Source: Rhodospirillales bacterium (GTDB taxonomy: Bacteria; Pseudomonadota; Alphaproteobacteria; Rhodospirillales; Casp-alpha2). Taken from it: a DNA stretch of 64,000 nt. This document shows, in pieces, positions 1 through 10,222 of the stretch. The notes beneath the pieces are model-generated. The model ran no database searches. It was given only the letters and a program-made list of their open reading frames with translations, and had not been told where the DNA came from. Made by a program: the position numbers and the translations under genes. Location: positions 1 through 64,000 of the forward strand of contig JAGLED010000007.1 of the NCBI GenBank assembly GCA_023145215.1, in the 5' to 3' direction. Within the stretch, counting starts at the first letter, position 1. Every line of letters starts with the position of its first letter.

Positions 1-1187
<1,187 letters not shown>

Positions 1188-1204
1188 TTATTCCCGTGGA
1201 CCGG

Positions 1205-1492
1205 TTATTCGATCACGCCGAGAATGTCGGATTCCTTCATGATGATGAGGTCTTCACCATCGACTTTGACTTCGGTGCCGGACCACTTGCCGAAGAGGAT
1301 CTTGTCACCCTTCTTCACGTCCAGCTTGGTCACTTTGCCGTCGTCGGCCTTGTGGCCGGAGCCGACAGCGATCACTTTCCCTTCCATCGGTTTTTCCTGC
1401 GCGGTCTCGGGGATGATGATCCCGCCAGCGGTCTTTTGTTCGGATTCGACGCGGCGAACCAGAACACGGTCATGTAAAGGCCGGAATTTCAT
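1205..1492 (-). CDS. groES: Co-chaperonin GroES (10 kDa)
   Basis: GroES caps the GroEL ring. The 95-residue product starting [12 protein letters not shown] has the normal family length, with the mobile-loop region near residues 17-33 and the [12 protein letters not shown] segment after it. I chose the ATG at 1492 because a GGAGAG ribosome-binding site precedes it. An in-frame longer reading would run into the CIRCE element and the promoter, so it cannot be the true start. It is the first gene of the groESL operon, with groEL 56 bases downstream. Confidence 0.97.
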   Translation of the reverse strand: MKFRPLHDRVLVRRVESEQKTAGGIIIPETAQEKPMEGKVIAVGSGHKADDGKVTKLDVKKGDKILFGKWSGTEVKVDGEDLIIMKESDILGVIE

Positions 1493-1541
1493 GGAATTGC
1501 TCTCCATAACATTTTGATAAATCTTAAATTTCAGTGATTGG

Positions 1542-1568
1542 TTAGCACTCTGCATGAGTGAGTGCCAG
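1542..1568 (-). promoter_or_regulatory. CIRCE element (HrcA operator) of groESL
   Basis: TTAGCACTC, nine bases, then GAGTGCCAG: the known CIRCE inverted repeat (TTAGCACTC-N9-GAGTGCTAA) with one perfect arm and two mismatches in the other. It lies just downstream of the -10 box and 50 bases before groES, the usual place for HrcA repression of groESL. No hrcA gene is in the window. Confidence 0.9.
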
Positions 1569-1569
1569 T

Positions 1570-1598
1570 GATGTAAGGGACATGCTGGGGGGTGTCAA
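1570..1598 (-). promoter_or_regulatory. Vegetative-type promoter of groESL
   Basis: Reading leftward, TTGACA (1598-1593), exactly 17 bases, then TACATC (1575-1570). This fits the sigma-70 consensus. The predicted start of transcription falls inside the CIRCE element, so HrcA would block RNA polymerase directly. Confidence 0.75.
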
Positions 1599-1630
1599 CC
1601 CTGCGGAGCGGATTTGCCGCCGTTGCGGTG

Positions 1631-2524
1631 TCAGCCGGCACCGTTAAAGACGATCTTGCCCATGCCGTCGGTGTTGTAACCGCCGAGTTCCCCGACACGT
1701 TTTTTAAAAGTGTCTGTTGCGCAGAACTCGAAAAACCGCTGCATCGGTTCCTCGAACCACGCGCGCCGGTCGACGAGCAGATCGAAGCGTTCGCGCATGA
1801 CCGGTACGAAGGACAGTCTATACTGCTTGGCGAGCGATTTGAGCCCCAATGTCACGTCGCCTGACCCGTCACTGACAGCGAGCGCTGCGTCGGTCTCGGT
1901 CCGCGCCACCGGCGTCATGTCGAGCGCCGCCTTATCGATTTTCTGTTCCTTGAGAAGGTATTCCAAAAGCCGCTGGCTGCCCGCCTCGGCTTGGCGCGGA
2001 ACAAGCCTCAGGTCCGTTACGCTATCGATCCCCGTAACCTTGCCGTCCAGTTCGGGACGGAAGATCAGGCCTCGCTCGCGCCAGATCCACTGGCTCAGCA
2101 CCACGGGCTTGTTTCGGAAGGCGGTTTTGACCGTCTCGATATTCCAGGTCTTGGTGTCAGGCTCGTAAACGTGCAATCCCGTCGCGATGCCGTCGCCATC
2201 GGCGAACCGCTCGATCCCGTCCATCGACCCATCGAAGAACATCGCCATTCCGGATTTGGATTCCCGAAGGGACCATTCGAGCAACGGATCGTGGCTGCCC
2301 AACATAACGTTGGGCCGGGTTTTCGAGTTGGGCGCATGGTCTAGCCCTGTGCTGCTCTCGTTCAACCAGCGATCGATAGCATCTCTCTGAAACAGGAGTT
2401 TCCCCAACGCGCGCGTGCAGGGAATCTCGTTGTTCGACGCCAGCTCGTAGACCTTACGCTCCTTGACCCGCAGTAGCGCGGCCAGTTCCTTCGCGGTCAG
2501 AAATTCCTGTTCTTCGTCGGACAT
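1631..2524 (-). CDS. HTH (excisionase-type) regulator with PBP-like ligand domain
   Basis: A 297-residue protein. Residues 8-55 form a MerR/excisionase-like helix-turn-helix (FLTAKELAALLRVKERKVYEL). Residues of roughly 85-285 resemble the periplasmic-binding-protein-like domain found in molybdate/tungstate-type regulators, with a DPLLEWSLRESKSGMA stretch near the domain start. No signal peptide or membrane segment is visible, so it should be cytoplasmic. I infer a one-component transcription regulator that senses a small ligand, probably an oxyanion, but the ligand is not readable from sequence. It sits alone between groES and the glycerol-phosphate operon, with short gaps on both sides. Confidence 0.75.
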   Translation of the reverse strand: MSDEEQEFLTAKELAALLRVKERKVYELASNNEIPCTRALGKLLFQRDAIDRWLNESSTGLDHAPNSKTRPNVMLGSHDPLLEWSLRESKSGMAMFFDGSMDGIERFADGDGIATGLHVYEPDTKTWNIETVKTAFRNKPVVLSQWIWRERGLIFRPELDGKVTGIDSVTDLRLVPRQAEAGSQRLLEYLLKEQKIDKAALDMTPVARTETDAALAVSDGSGDVTLGLKSLAKQYRLSFVPVMRERFDLLVDRRAWFEEPMQRFFEFCATDTFKKRVGELGGYNTDGMGKIVFNGAG

Positions 2525-2600
2525 ACGGTTGACGGCTCACGTTTCAGCTCGCCGCCAAGATATGCCGAATGTCCGAGGCTCGGCAACCATTCGGCGGGTT

Positions 2601-3455
2601 TCACCCCATCACCAGCAAGACCGGCTGGTGATCGGAAGCATCGGTCTCTTCGTTGACCTGCACGTCCTGAATACTTTGCGTGGGCATCCCCGCCACGAAA
2701 AAGAAATCCCGGCAGTGCGGTCCCTGCGGCCACTGCCTGCGGTCGAATATGCCGCACGTCGGCGCGTGCGGGCGATCCCCATGGCAGATACGCCATGCAT
2801 CCTGAAATCCGCACCCGCCTGCAATCGGCTCCGTGAGACAGCCGTAGACATCGTCGTCAGGGGCAGAATTGAAATCCCCGCACAATATCGCATCCACCGG
2901 GCGGGACGCAGCCGCGTAAGGCCCTTCCGGCGGGGCGAATGCCGCATACCCCTGATTTGCAGCGACCTCGGACTGGATGTCATGTAACCGCCGGGCCTGG
3001 GCCAGACGCTGTACTTCGGCATGATATTCGAGGTGTGTCGTCACAACCCTGACAGGCCCTGACGCCGCCTGCACAATAACTTCCAAGGCCTGTCTGGGCA
3101 TATGTTTGCATTCCGTTTGCGGGGCCGGTTGCGGCAGCTGATGGTTGAACACCTGCAAGACCGGCAGGCGCGATAAGATCATATTCCCAAATTGCCGGCG
3201 CGCGTCAGGATGATCTCCCAGACGGTCGATCGCCGCACCGAATTGCGGTTTATATTCGGGGAACAAAGCCGAGAGCGCCGCAACCTGATCCACCCCCTGC
3301 CCGCCATCCAACTCCGGATTGAATCGCGACACCTCCTGAAGGCAGATCACATCGACATCCGCCATGGTTCGGATCACATCGGCGATACGGACAAGGTCCA
3401 CCCGGCCATCGACGCCGAGCCCGCATTGGATGTTCCACGTCAGAACCTTTGTCAT
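2601..3455 (-). CDS. Endonuclease/exonuclease/phosphatase (EEP) family hydrolase
   Basis: A 284-residue enzyme of the EEP metal-dependent phosphoesterase fold. The family residues are present: N8 in TWNIQ, E41 in CLQEV, H141 in TTHLEYH, D194 and N196 in GDFNS, and D275-H276 in SDHQPV. It has no signal peptide, so it acts in the cytoplasm. Its start overlaps the stop of the HAD gene by four bases (ATGA), making it the last gene of the glycerol-3-phosphate operon. EEP members include DNA repair nucleases, inositol phosphatases and phosphodiesterases. In this setting a phosphodiesterase or phosphatase acting on imported glycerophospho-compounds is my inference. It would replace the GDPD enzyme UgpQ, which is absent here. 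Confidence 0.85.
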   Translation of the reverse strand: MTKVLTWNIQCGLGVDGRVDLVRIADVIRTMADVDVICLQEVSRFNPELDGGQGVDQVAALSALFPEYKPQFGAAIDRLGDHPDARRQFGNMILSRLPVLQVFNHQLPQPAPQTECKHMPRQALEVIVQAASGPVRVVTTHLEYHAEVQRLAQARRLHDIQSEVAANQGYAAFAPPEGPYAAASRPVDAILCGDFNSAPDDDVYGCLTEPIAGGCGFQDAWRICHGDRPHAPTCGIFDRRQWPQGPHCRDFFFVAGMPTQSIQDVQVNEETDASDHQPVLLVMG

Positions 3456-4261
3456 GCACCGGCCCCCGACCTGGCTGCGACCATCATCTCGGCAACCTCG
3501 GCGAAACCGTCACCGCCGAACCCATTGGTGACGTATTTGGGCGGGCTCGCAAGCCGGTCTTCGAATTCCCGGACGTTGGCGACGCCGACGGAATTCGAGA
3601 AGAAATCAAACATCGGGCCGTCGTTGGGCGAGTCACCTGTGAAGACGAACTCTGCCTCAAACGCATCCAGGTCGACGCCGAGGCAGTCGGTTGCGAACAA
3701 CTTCGTCATCGTCAGCTTGTCGTAGTTACCGAACCAGCCGTTGACGTGGATCGAGCTGACCTTGGCCGTCGCCCCGGCTTCGGTCAGAAGGGCCACGATC
3801 GCATCGATGCTCTCCGCACTCAGCGGCGGCACGTCCTCACAGAAATCGACGGCGAGGTCGGTTTCCCGGTAAAGTTGATCGGCGGAGATCGCCGCGCCCG
3901 GCACGGCCCTGACAATCTGTTCGCCCAGTTCCTTGAGCCGCCAGCGCTTCTCGTCGCGGACGTCATCCGGGTCGACATAGCGCCGGTCCATACGCCTGTT
4001 CGCGCGGTCGTAACGAAAATAGAACGCACCGTTCTCACCGACGACCCCGTCGACCGGCCACATCCGCGCGATATGGTCACACCAGCCCGCGGGCCGTCCC
4101 GTGATGGGGACGACGGCGACACCTGCGTTTTGCAAACGCTCCATTGCGCCATAGGCCCTGGCGGTCAGGCGGCCGTCGTTGGTTAACGTGTCGTCGATAT
4201 CGGTGAATACGCCCCTGACGGCTCTGAGGCGTTCTTCGGGAAACGAGGCAATCGGCTTCAT
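3452..4261 (-). CDS. HAD superfamily (class IIB, sucrose/mannosyl-phosphatase-like) phosphatase
   Basis: A 269-residue haloacid-dehalogenase hydrolase. The nucleophile motif DIDDT (D21, D23) lies near the N terminus, and motif IV appears as GDSPNDGPMF near residue 215. The cap region between them resembles that of Cof, sucrose-phosphate and mannosyl-3-phosphoglycerate phosphatases. The ATG at 4261 overlaps the glpD stop (ATGA), which fixes the start; a longer reading would run inside glpD. The 3' end overlaps the EEP gene the same way. A soluble phosphatase acting on a phosphorylated sugar or polyol is likely, but the substrate is unknown. Confidence 0.85.
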   Translation of the reverse strand: MKPIASFPEERLRAVRGVFTDIDDTLTNDGRLTARAYGAMERLQNAGVAVVPITGRPAGWCDHIARMWPVDGVVGENGAFYFRYDRANRRMDRRYVDPDDVRDEKRWRLKELGEQIVRAVPGAAISADQLYRETDLAVDFCEDVPPLSAESIDAIVALLTEAGATAKVSSIHVNGWFGNYDKLTMTKLFATDCLGVDLDAFEAEFVFTGDSPNDGPMFDFFSNSVGVANVREFEDRLASPPKYVTNGFGGDGFAEVAEMMVAARSGAGA

Positions 4262-5817
4262 AAGGCTTTTTCCGAGGGTGATATGACTGTGTTCTTGTGG
4301 CCGGGCCGCGCGTCGATCCAGCGCTGCAACGCGTCGGTCATGGCAGCTTCCCCATGCAGCCCCAGTTTGGTCCGGCGCCAGAGGATATCCTCCGCCGTTA
4401 CCGCCCATTCATTGTCGATTAGATAGAGAACCTCACGTTCGTAGAGACCGGCGCCGAAGTGGCGGCCAAGGTCTTCGATCCGCCGGGCCCCTTGCAGCAG
4501 CGCCGATGTGCGAGTGCCATAGGTATGCACGTAATGATGCCGCAAGTTATCTGAGAGCCAGGGATACTGTCCGGCCAGGGTTCGCGCGAATGCATCGATA
4601 TCGCCATCCGCCACGTCGCCACCCGGCAGCGGCGCCGACGCCGTCCAGGCATCGCCGTCTACGCCGAGCGTCGCAGCGATCTTTTCCACCGCTTGCTCTG
4701 CCAATTTCCGGTACGTGGTGATCTTGCCACCGAGGACCGAGAGAACCGGGGCGCCGGAAGCCGTCTTCCTCAGGTCCAGGCGATAGTCGCGTGTCACTTC
4801 CTTGGCATCGTCACCGCCACCGCCCAGCAAGGGCCGGACGCCCGAGAACGACCGTACGATTGCGTTCTTGGAAACCCGCTCATTGAAGAACCTGTTCGCG
4901 GTTTCGATCAGATAATCGATCTCGCGGTCGGACGCCCGAACATCGTCGAGGCTGCCGTCGAAATCCTCGTCGGTAGTCCCGATCATCGTGAAGTCGTGCT
5001 CATACGGAATGGCGAAGACAATACGTTTGTCCGGGTTTTGGAAGATATAGGCATCGTCGTGGTCGAACATTTTCGGCACGATGATATGACTGCCGCGCAC
5101 GAGACGAAGCGGTGTTGCGTGCGCCCCTTCGATCACATCGGTCAGGCATTTTTCCGCCCACGGGCCGGCGGCGTTGACGACGAGCCGCACGTTAACGTCG
5201 GCCTCATCGCCGGTGCGGCGATCCGCAAGCGTCGCCTGCCAGCCCGACCCCGTCGGCACGGCACGGACACATTCGGTCCGGGTCAGGATTTGCGCGCCAC
5301 GCGCCGAGGCATCGATGGCATTCAGCACCACCAGCCGCGCGTCGTCGACCCAACAGTCGGAATAATAGGCGGCTTTTGTCAGTTCCGGTTTGAGCGGCTT
5401 CCCCTGTGGAGAATTCTTCAACGAGATCGCACCCGATCCTGCCAGCCGCTTTCGCGCCCCCAGATGGTCGTAAAGAAACAACCCCAGCCGGATCAGCCAA
5501 GCCGGCCGGACGCCGGGCGACTGCGGCAGGATAAATCTCAACGGCCAGATGATATGCGGCGCATTTCCCAGCAGGACTTCGCGTTCCGAAAGCGCCGAGC
5601 GGACGAGGCCGAACTCGTAATGCTCAAGATAACGCAAACCGCCGTGAATGAGCTTGGTGCTCGCCGATGACGTCCCGCCTGCGAGATCGCCCTTCTCGCA
5701 CAAAACGACTTTCAGGCCACGACCGACCGCATCCCGCGCGATCCCGGCGCCGTTGATGCCGCCGCCGATCACCAGAACGTCGGCGTCGAACTCACTATCT
5801 GTTTTCTTCTCGTCCAT
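4258..5817 (-). CDS. glpD: Aerobic glycerol-3-phosphate dehydrogenase
   Basis: FAD enzyme that oxidises sn-glycerol 3-phosphate to dihydroxyacetone phosphate and passes electrons to quinone at the inner membrane. The 519-residue product starts MDEKKTDSEFDADVLVIGGG. The FAD-binding GGGINGAG is at residues 18-25, followed by the GGTSSAS and KLIHGGLRYLE stretches typical of GlpD, and a C-terminal DAO_C domain after about residue 390. The start at 5817 overlaps the ugpE stop by one base (TAATG). Co-transcription with a Ugp-type importer and a GlpR-type repressor supports the role: imported glycerol phosphate feeds straight into this step. Confidence 0.95.
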   Translation of the reverse strand: MDEKKTDSEFDADVLVIGGGINGAGIARDAVGRGLKVVLCEKGDLAGGTSSASTKLIHGGLRYLEHYEFGLVRSALSEREVLLGNAPHIIWPLRFILPQSPGVRPAWLIRLGLFLYDHLGARKRLAGSGAISLKNSPQGKPLKPELTKAAYYSDCWVDDARLVVLNAIDASARGAQILTRTECVRAVPTGSGWQATLADRRTGDEADVNVRLVVNAAGPWAEKCLTDVIEGAHATPLRLVRGSHIIVPKMFDHDDAYIFQNPDKRIVFAIPYEHDFTMIGTTDEDFDGSLDDVRASDREIDYLIETANRFFNERVSKNAIVRSFSGVRPLLGGGGDDAKEVTRDYRLDLRKTASGAPVLSVLGGKITTYRKLAEQAVEKIAATLGVDGDAWTASAPLPGGDVADGDIDAFARTLAGQYPWLSDNLRHHYVHTYGTRTSALLQGARRIEDLGRHFGAGLYEREVLYLIDNEWAVTAEDILWRRTKLGLHGEAAMTDALQRWIDARPGHKNTVISPSEKAL

Positions 5818-6644
5818 TACTTGATCCCCGCGTGCATGAACGACTGCACAAACTGGCGCTGGAACAGCAGGAACGCGATCAGCAGCGGCGCCACCGCCAA
5901 CAACGTTCCCGCCGTGATGATGGACCAGTCGACACCGGACTCGGGCGCGCCGAAGATCGCAAGACCGACGGTCAACGGCCGCGTCGATACCGAATTGGTG
6001 ATGACCAGCGGCCAAAGGAAGTTGTTCCAGTGATGGCTGACCGACACAAGGCCATAGGCGATATAGGTCGGCCGCGCCAGCGGAACGTAGACTTTCCAGA
6101 GAATCTGCAGGCGTGAGCATCCCTCGACACGGGCGGCGTCCTCCAACTCCTGCGGGATCGTCTTGAAGGTCTGACGCAACAGGAAAATACCGAACGCGCT
6201 CGCCATATAAGGAAGCCCAATACCGGTAATGGTGTCGACGAGATTGAGCTTGCTCATCGTCACGTAGTTCTCGACGATCAGTACCTCCGGCATGATCATC
6301 AACTGCAGCAGTACCATCACGAAGGCAATGTTCTTGCCCGGGAATTCGAACCGCGCGAAGGCGTAAGCAGCAAGCGTGCAAAGCACGAACTGCGCCGCCA
6401 GGATCATCGTCACCAGGATAAAGGTGTTCAGGAAATACCGCGCAAATGGCGCCTGGTTCCAGGCGGTCTTGAAATTGTCCAGCGTCAGCGGTGCGAAAAG
6501 TTCGAACGTGATCGCATATTCACGCGGATGAAACGCACTCCAGAACGCATAAAGAAGCGGCAGTATCCACAAAAGGGCCAGCGCCCAGGCACCCACGGTT
6601 TCCAGATAATAAGTCCATTGCCGGTGTTGATTGGGCGTACTCAT
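5817..6644 (-). CDS. ugpE: Ugp-type ABC importer, inner-membrane permease 2
   Basis: A 275-residue MalG/UgpE-family permease with six predicted membrane helices. The cytoplasmic EAA loop reads EDAARVEGCSRLQILWKVYV, which contacts the ATPase UgpC. The start overlaps the ugpA stop by four bases (ATGA), and the stop codon shares one base with the glpD start. Substrate is inferred from glpD and the GlpR-like repressor: glycerol 3-phosphate or a glycerophosphodiester. Other carbohydrate-uptake family 1 substrates cannot be excluded from the permease alone. Confidence 0.88.
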   Translation of the reverse strand: MSTPNQHRQWTYYLETVGAWALALLWILPLLYAFWSAFHPREYAITFELFAPLTLDNFKTAWNQAPFARYFLNTFILVTMILAAQFVLCTLAAYAFARFEFPGKNIAFVMVLLQLMIMPEVLIVENYVTMSKLNLVDTITGIGLPYMASAFGIFLLRQTFKTIPQELEDAARVEGCSRLQILWKVYVPLARPTYIAYGLVSVSHHWNNFLWPLVITNSVSTRPLTVGLAIFGAPESGVDWSIITAGTLLAVAPLLIAFLLFQRQFVQSFMHAGIK

Positions 6645-7522
6645 CTGTAGTGCACCCGTTTATCCAGAAAATAGAACTGCCCGACGGCAATCAGCGCCAG
6701 GGCCAGCAGCAATACAACGGTCAGCGTCGAAGCATAGGCCTGGTCGAGGAAGCTGAATGCAACCTCGTAGATATAATAGAGCAACAGCGAGCTCGCGTTG
6801 TCCGGCCCGCCCTTGGTCAGGATGAACAGGTGATCGACGAGCTTGAACGAGTTGATCACCGCGTTGATCAGCACGAACAATGTGGTCGGCATCAGAAGCG
6901 GGAACATGACGCGCCGGAAGTAATACCAGCGGCTGGCGCCTTCGAGACGCGCGGCTTCTTCGAGTTCCAGCGGCAGCGTCTGCAGCGCCGCCAGATAGAA
7001 GATCATGAAGAACCCGGCTTCCTTCCAGATCGTGATGGCGATGATGCAGCCGAGGACCGTGTCCGGATCGCCAAGCCAATTGTGGCTCGGCAGGCCGAAT
7101 ACCGCCGACACCTGATCGAGCAGGCCGATGTCCGGGGTATAGAAAAACAGCCAGATGTTGGCGACAGCGATCATCGGCAGGATCGTCGGCGTGAAGTATG
7201 CCATCCGGGTCAGCGACCGAAGCGGCAGTTTCCCGTTGACCCAGACCGCCATCAGGATCGCCAGCGCGATCGAAATCGGGATTGTGCCGACGGCGTACAT
7301 GATGTTGTTCCAGGCAACCTTCCAGAACACGTCATCGCCGAGCATGTATTCGAAGTTCTCGAAACCGACGAACTCGGACGGCTTGAGGGCCGTGCCTTGA
7401 GAAAAGAAACTTTTCGCCAGCGTCGCCACCGCAGGATAGTACGTGAACGCAATCAAAAAGATCGCCGCCGGCATCAGCAGCAACCACCCATATAGATAAG
7501 ATTGCGAAATCCGTCTGTTCAT
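6641..7522 (-). CDS. ugpA: Ugp-type ABC importer, inner-membrane permease 1
   Basis: A 293-residue MalF/UgpA-family permease. A first helix lies at residues 10-30, a periplasmic loop follows, then a five-helix core. The EAA loop reads LEEAARLEGASRWYYFRRVM near residues 185-204. It is coupled to ugpE by an ATGA overlap. It starts 93 bases after ugpB, and a strong hairpin with a T run lies in that gap. This suggests the binding protein is made in excess over the permeases, as is usual for ABC importers. Confidence 0.88.
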   Translation of the reverse strand: MNRRISQSYLYGWLLLMPAAIFLIAFTYYPAVATLAKSFFSQGTALKPSEFVGFENFEYMLGDDVFWKVAWNNIMYAVGTIPISIALAILMAVWVNGKLPLRSLTRMAYFTPTILPMIAVANIWLFFYTPDIGLLDQVSAVFGLPSHNWLGDPDTVLGCIIAITIWKEAGFFMIFYLAALQTLPLELEEAARLEGASRWYYFRRVMFPLLMPTTLFVLINAVINSFKLVDHLFILTKGGPDNASSLLLYYIYEVAFSFLDQAYASTLTVVLLLALALIAVGQFYFLDKRVHYR

Positions 7523-7552
7523 CCGGTGTACGCGCGCTCAAGTCTTCCAATC

Positions 7553-7600
7553 AAAAAAACGGACTGCCCGGGGACCCCCAAATGGGCAGCCCCCGGGACA
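7553..7600 (-). terminator. Hairpin plus T7 between ugpB and ugpA (attenuator/terminator)
   Basis: Reading leftward after the ugpB stop, CTGTCCCGGGG pairs with CCCCGGGCAG with one bulged T. A second short CCC/GGG stem lies inside the loop. TCCG and seven consecutive T residues (7559-7553) follow. It looks like a rho-independent terminator lying inside the operon, so partial read-through probably sets the ratio of binding protein to permease. Confidence 0.7.
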
Positions 7601-7615
7601 GTATAGGCTTAGTCG

Positions 7616-8905
7616 TCAGCGGTAACGCTTTAACAGACGGTCAGCCTGCTTCTGGGCATCGCCGAGCGCATCGGCCGGCGACTTGGAGCCGGTCAGCGCC
7701 GCCTGGATGGCGTCATCCAGGAGCTTGCGGACGCGGCCCGTCTGATACGTCGACAGTTCCGCCGTGGCGAATTCGAGCTGGTCGCGGGCAACCGCAGCCG
7801 GCGGGAATTCCTTCACGTAGGCTTTCAAAGCATCGGTTTCATAAGCATCCGGACGGGTCCCGAGGTAACCGGTCTTGATGCTCCATTCGGCGGTGCGCTC
7901 GGGCTGGGTCAGGAACTTGATCAGCTTGAGCGCGGCGGCTTTCTCTTCGTCGGTGCTCTTCTCGAAGATATAGAAATTACCGCCGCCGGTCGGCGTGCCG
8001 CGACGCTTCATGGCGGGCAGCATGGCGACCCCGAAGTCGAACTTGGCGTTGTTCTTGACGGTCGTCAGATTACCCGTCGAGTGCCACATGATCGCGGTTT
8101 TGCCTTCGAGGAAGTTCTGGCGCAGCGTGCCCCATTCGATGGTGCCGGACGGCATGACGCCGTGCTTCTCGCCCAGGTCCTTCCAATACTGCAGCGCTTC
8201 GACGGTCGCCGGCGCATCGAAGTACGTCTGGTTGCCGTCGCCGTTCATCAGGGTCTGGCCGTTCTGCATGGCAAGTGCGCCGAACATCCAGTACGGATAA
8301 CCCGTCGACGGGATCATCACGCCCCACTGATCGACATTTCCGCCCGACTTCTTGGTCAGCTTCTTGCCCATGGAGACAAGCTCTTCCCAGGTTGCCGGCG
8401 GCTGTTCCGGATCGAGACCGGCCGCACGGAACGCGTCCTTGTTATAGTACATGACGATCGTCGAGCGCTGGAACGGGATCCCCCAGGTCTTGCCCTGGGT
8501 TTTGCCGTTCTCCATCAGCGCCGGGTAAAACTTGTCCAGCCACGCCTTGTCTTCGTCGCTCTTGACGACGTCGTCAAAGGCGACGATCGCGCCCTGTTCG
8601 ATCAGTTCGTAGATATCGATCGAGAACATGACCGACGTCTGTGCCGGCTCACCGCTCTTGAGCGCTGCCAGCGCCTTGATGCGGGCATCGTTGTAGTTAC
8701 CGGCATAGATCGCGTTGACCTTGATGTCCGGGTTTTCCTTTTCGAAATCCGCGACAAGGCCGTCGACGATTTTGGTCAGCGCGCCGCCGACCGCGACCGG
8801 ATAGTACATGGTGAGTTCAATCGCCGAGGCGGTCGACGTCAGGCCGAGGCTCAACGCCGCGGCCAAAGCCAGTTGCCCGGCCCTGCGTTTCAGTTTGGTA
8901 AGCAT
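7616..8905 (-). CDS. ugpB: Ugp-type periplasmic solute-binding protein
   Basis: A 429-residue extracellular solute-binding protein, family 1. A Sec signal peptide occupies about residues 1-28 (MLTKLKRRAGQLALAAALSL, then cleavage after ASA). The segment YYNKDAFRAAGLDPEQPP is close to the same place in E. coli UgpB, which is my main reason for the symbol. The ATG at 8905 follows GGAGGAG, so the longer in-frame reading is rejected. It lies 94 bases after ugpC. The order ATPase, binding protein, permeases is unusual compared with E. coli ugpBAECQ, and no ugpQ is present. Confidence 0.85.
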   Translation of the reverse strand: MLTKLKRRAGQLALAAALSLGLTSTASAIELTMYYPVAVGGALTKIVDGLVADFEKENPDIKVNAIYAGNYNDARIKALAALKSGEPAQTSVMFSIDIYELIEQGAIVAFDDVVKSDEDKAWLDKFYPALMENGKTQGKTWGIPFQRSTIVMYYNKDAFRAAGLDPEQPPATWEELVSMGKKLTKKSGGNVDQWGVMIPSTGYPYWMFGALAMQNGQTLMNGDGNQTYFDAPATVEALQYWKDLGEKHGVMPSGTIEWGTLRQNFLEGKTAIMWHSTGNLTTVKNNAKFDFGVAMLPAMKRRGTPTGGGNFYIFEKSTDEEKAAALKLIKFLTQPERTAEWSIKTGYLGTRPDAYETDALKAYVKEFPPAAVARDQLEFATAELSTYQTGRVRKLLDDAIQAALTGSKSPADALGDAQKQADRLLKRYR

Positions 8906-8999
8906 CCCTTGCTCCTCCGTTATCCGGGTCCACCGGACATCCGGCGGCCCTCCCTGCCCCGCGCCCGGCTTCCCCGGCGCAGGCGTTGCGCATCCGGCT

Positions 9000-10067
9000 T
9001 CAGATCGGCAAAGGCCGGACGTTGTCGTCACGCCGGCCATTGCCGGCATCGAATACGTGAACGTTCTTCGTGTCCCAGGTGACCCGGGCTTTGACCGGCT
9101 CGGGGACGCGGACGTGACCTGGCGCCTGTACGAGAATGTTCTGATCCCCGACGCGCGCGGCGACGATGGTTTCCGAACCGAGATAATCAGCGGAAACCAG
9201 TTCAACCTCGATCCCTCCGGTGTCGGTAATTTCCATGTGCTCAGGGCGAATGCCGAACAGGCAGGCGCCGTTGGCCCCCTCCAGAACCGCCTTCCCGCCT
9301 GCGCCGTCGATGGCGGCGCCGTCGTCGACAGAAACGGTCTTCAACAGGTTCATCGGCGGGGTGCCGATAAACGACGCGGCGAAGGCCGTGGCCGGCCTGT
9401 CGTAAAGAACGTCGGGGGCACCCTCCTGTTCGATCTTCCCGTCATTCAACAGGATCACCTTGTCCCCCATGCTCATCGCTTCGGCCTGATCGTGGGTCAC
9501 GTAGATCACGGTCATTCCAAGGCGTTGCTGCAGGGCGCGGATTTCGATCCGCATCTCCTGGCGTAGCTTGGCGTCGAGGTTCGAAAGCGGTTCGTCCATC
9601 AGGCAGATCGGATTTTCGGCGATGATCGCGCGGGCCAGCGCCACACGCTGTCGCTGCCCCCCGGATAGTTGCGAGGGTTTGCGGTCGAGAAGGCCTGAAA
9701 GGCCGACAATCTCGGCCACCTTGCCAAGACGCGTCGCCATTTCGGCCGGAGGCGTCTTGCGGACCTTGAGCCCGAAAAGAATATTTTCTTCGACGTTCAG
9801 ATGCGGGAACAGCGCGTAGGACTGAAACACCATCGAAAGCTTGCGCTCCGCCGCCGGTGTCGAAGTCATATCGTTGCCGCCGATGGTCAGCACACCCTCG
9901 CTGACATCTTCCAGACCGGCGATCATGCGAAGCGTGGTCGATTTGCCGCAACCGGACGGTCCAAGAAGGATCGCGAACGTGCCTTCGTCAACGCGGAACG
10001 AGACGTCGTCGACGCCGATGGCTTCGCCCCAGCGTTTGGTAATACCGCTCAGCTCGATGGTCGACAT
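9000..10067 (-). CDS. ugpC: Ugp/Mal-type ABC importer ATPase
   Basis: A 355-residue ATPase of the MalK/UgpC group. Walker [10 protein letters not shown] is at residues 36-44, the signature LSGGQ at 134-138, Walker B LMDEP at 156-160, and the switch histidine in VTHDQ. A C-terminal TOBE domain follows residue 240. It drives the UgpAE permease. It is the first gene of the leftward glycerol-phosphate operon, about 100 bases downstream of a promoter that contains an inverted-repeat operator. Confidence 0.92.
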   Translation of the reverse strand: MSTIELSGITKRWGEAIGVDDVSFRVDEGTFAILLGPSGCGKSTTLRMIAGLEDVSEGVLTIGGNDMTSTPAAERKLSMVFQSYALFPHLNVEENILFGLKVRKTPPAEMATRLGKVAEIVGLSGLLDRKPSQLSGGQRQRVALARAIIAENPICLMDEPLSNLDAKLRQEMRIEIRALQQRLGMTVIYVTHDQAEAMSMGDKVILLNDGKIEQEGAPDVLYDRPATAFAASFIGTPPMNLLKTVSVDDGAAIDGAGGKAVLEGANGACLFGIRPEHMEITDTGGIEVELVSADYLGSETIVAARVGDQNILVQAPGHVRVPEPVKARVTWDTKNVHVFDAGNGRRDDNVRPLPI

Positions 10068-10165
10068 AAACAGGTATGCCTTCGCTTAACTTCGACGTTT
10101 CCACAGGCCGTTTCGAGACGGCGCGTTATTGGTACCCGTGATATGGGTCCCTTATATGACTCGAA

Positions 10166-10194
10166 AATGTAAGTTTTCTTACACAGACTGTCAA
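10166..10194 (-). promoter_or_regulatory. Promoter of the ugp-glpD operon with overlapping GlpR-type operator
   Basis: Reading leftward, TTGACA (10194-10189), 17 bases, TACATT (10171-10166). The spacer and -10 region hold a perfect inverted repeat, TGTAAG-TTTT-CTTACA (10168-10183). A closely related repeat lies in front of the adjacent repressor gene. Binding there would cover the -10 box, giving simple repression. Confidence 0.75.
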
Positions 10195-10222
10195 TTTATA
10201 TACATTCTGTGGATAAGGCGGC

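Noticed and set aside
2725-2740. GCCACTG, identical to a B12-box core
   Set aside because: It lies inside the coding region of the EEP hydrolase, far from any corrin gene.
8906-8999. Small GC-rich palindromes between ugpC and ugpB
   Set aside because: The arms are short and no T run or operator match is seen; expected by chance at this base composition.
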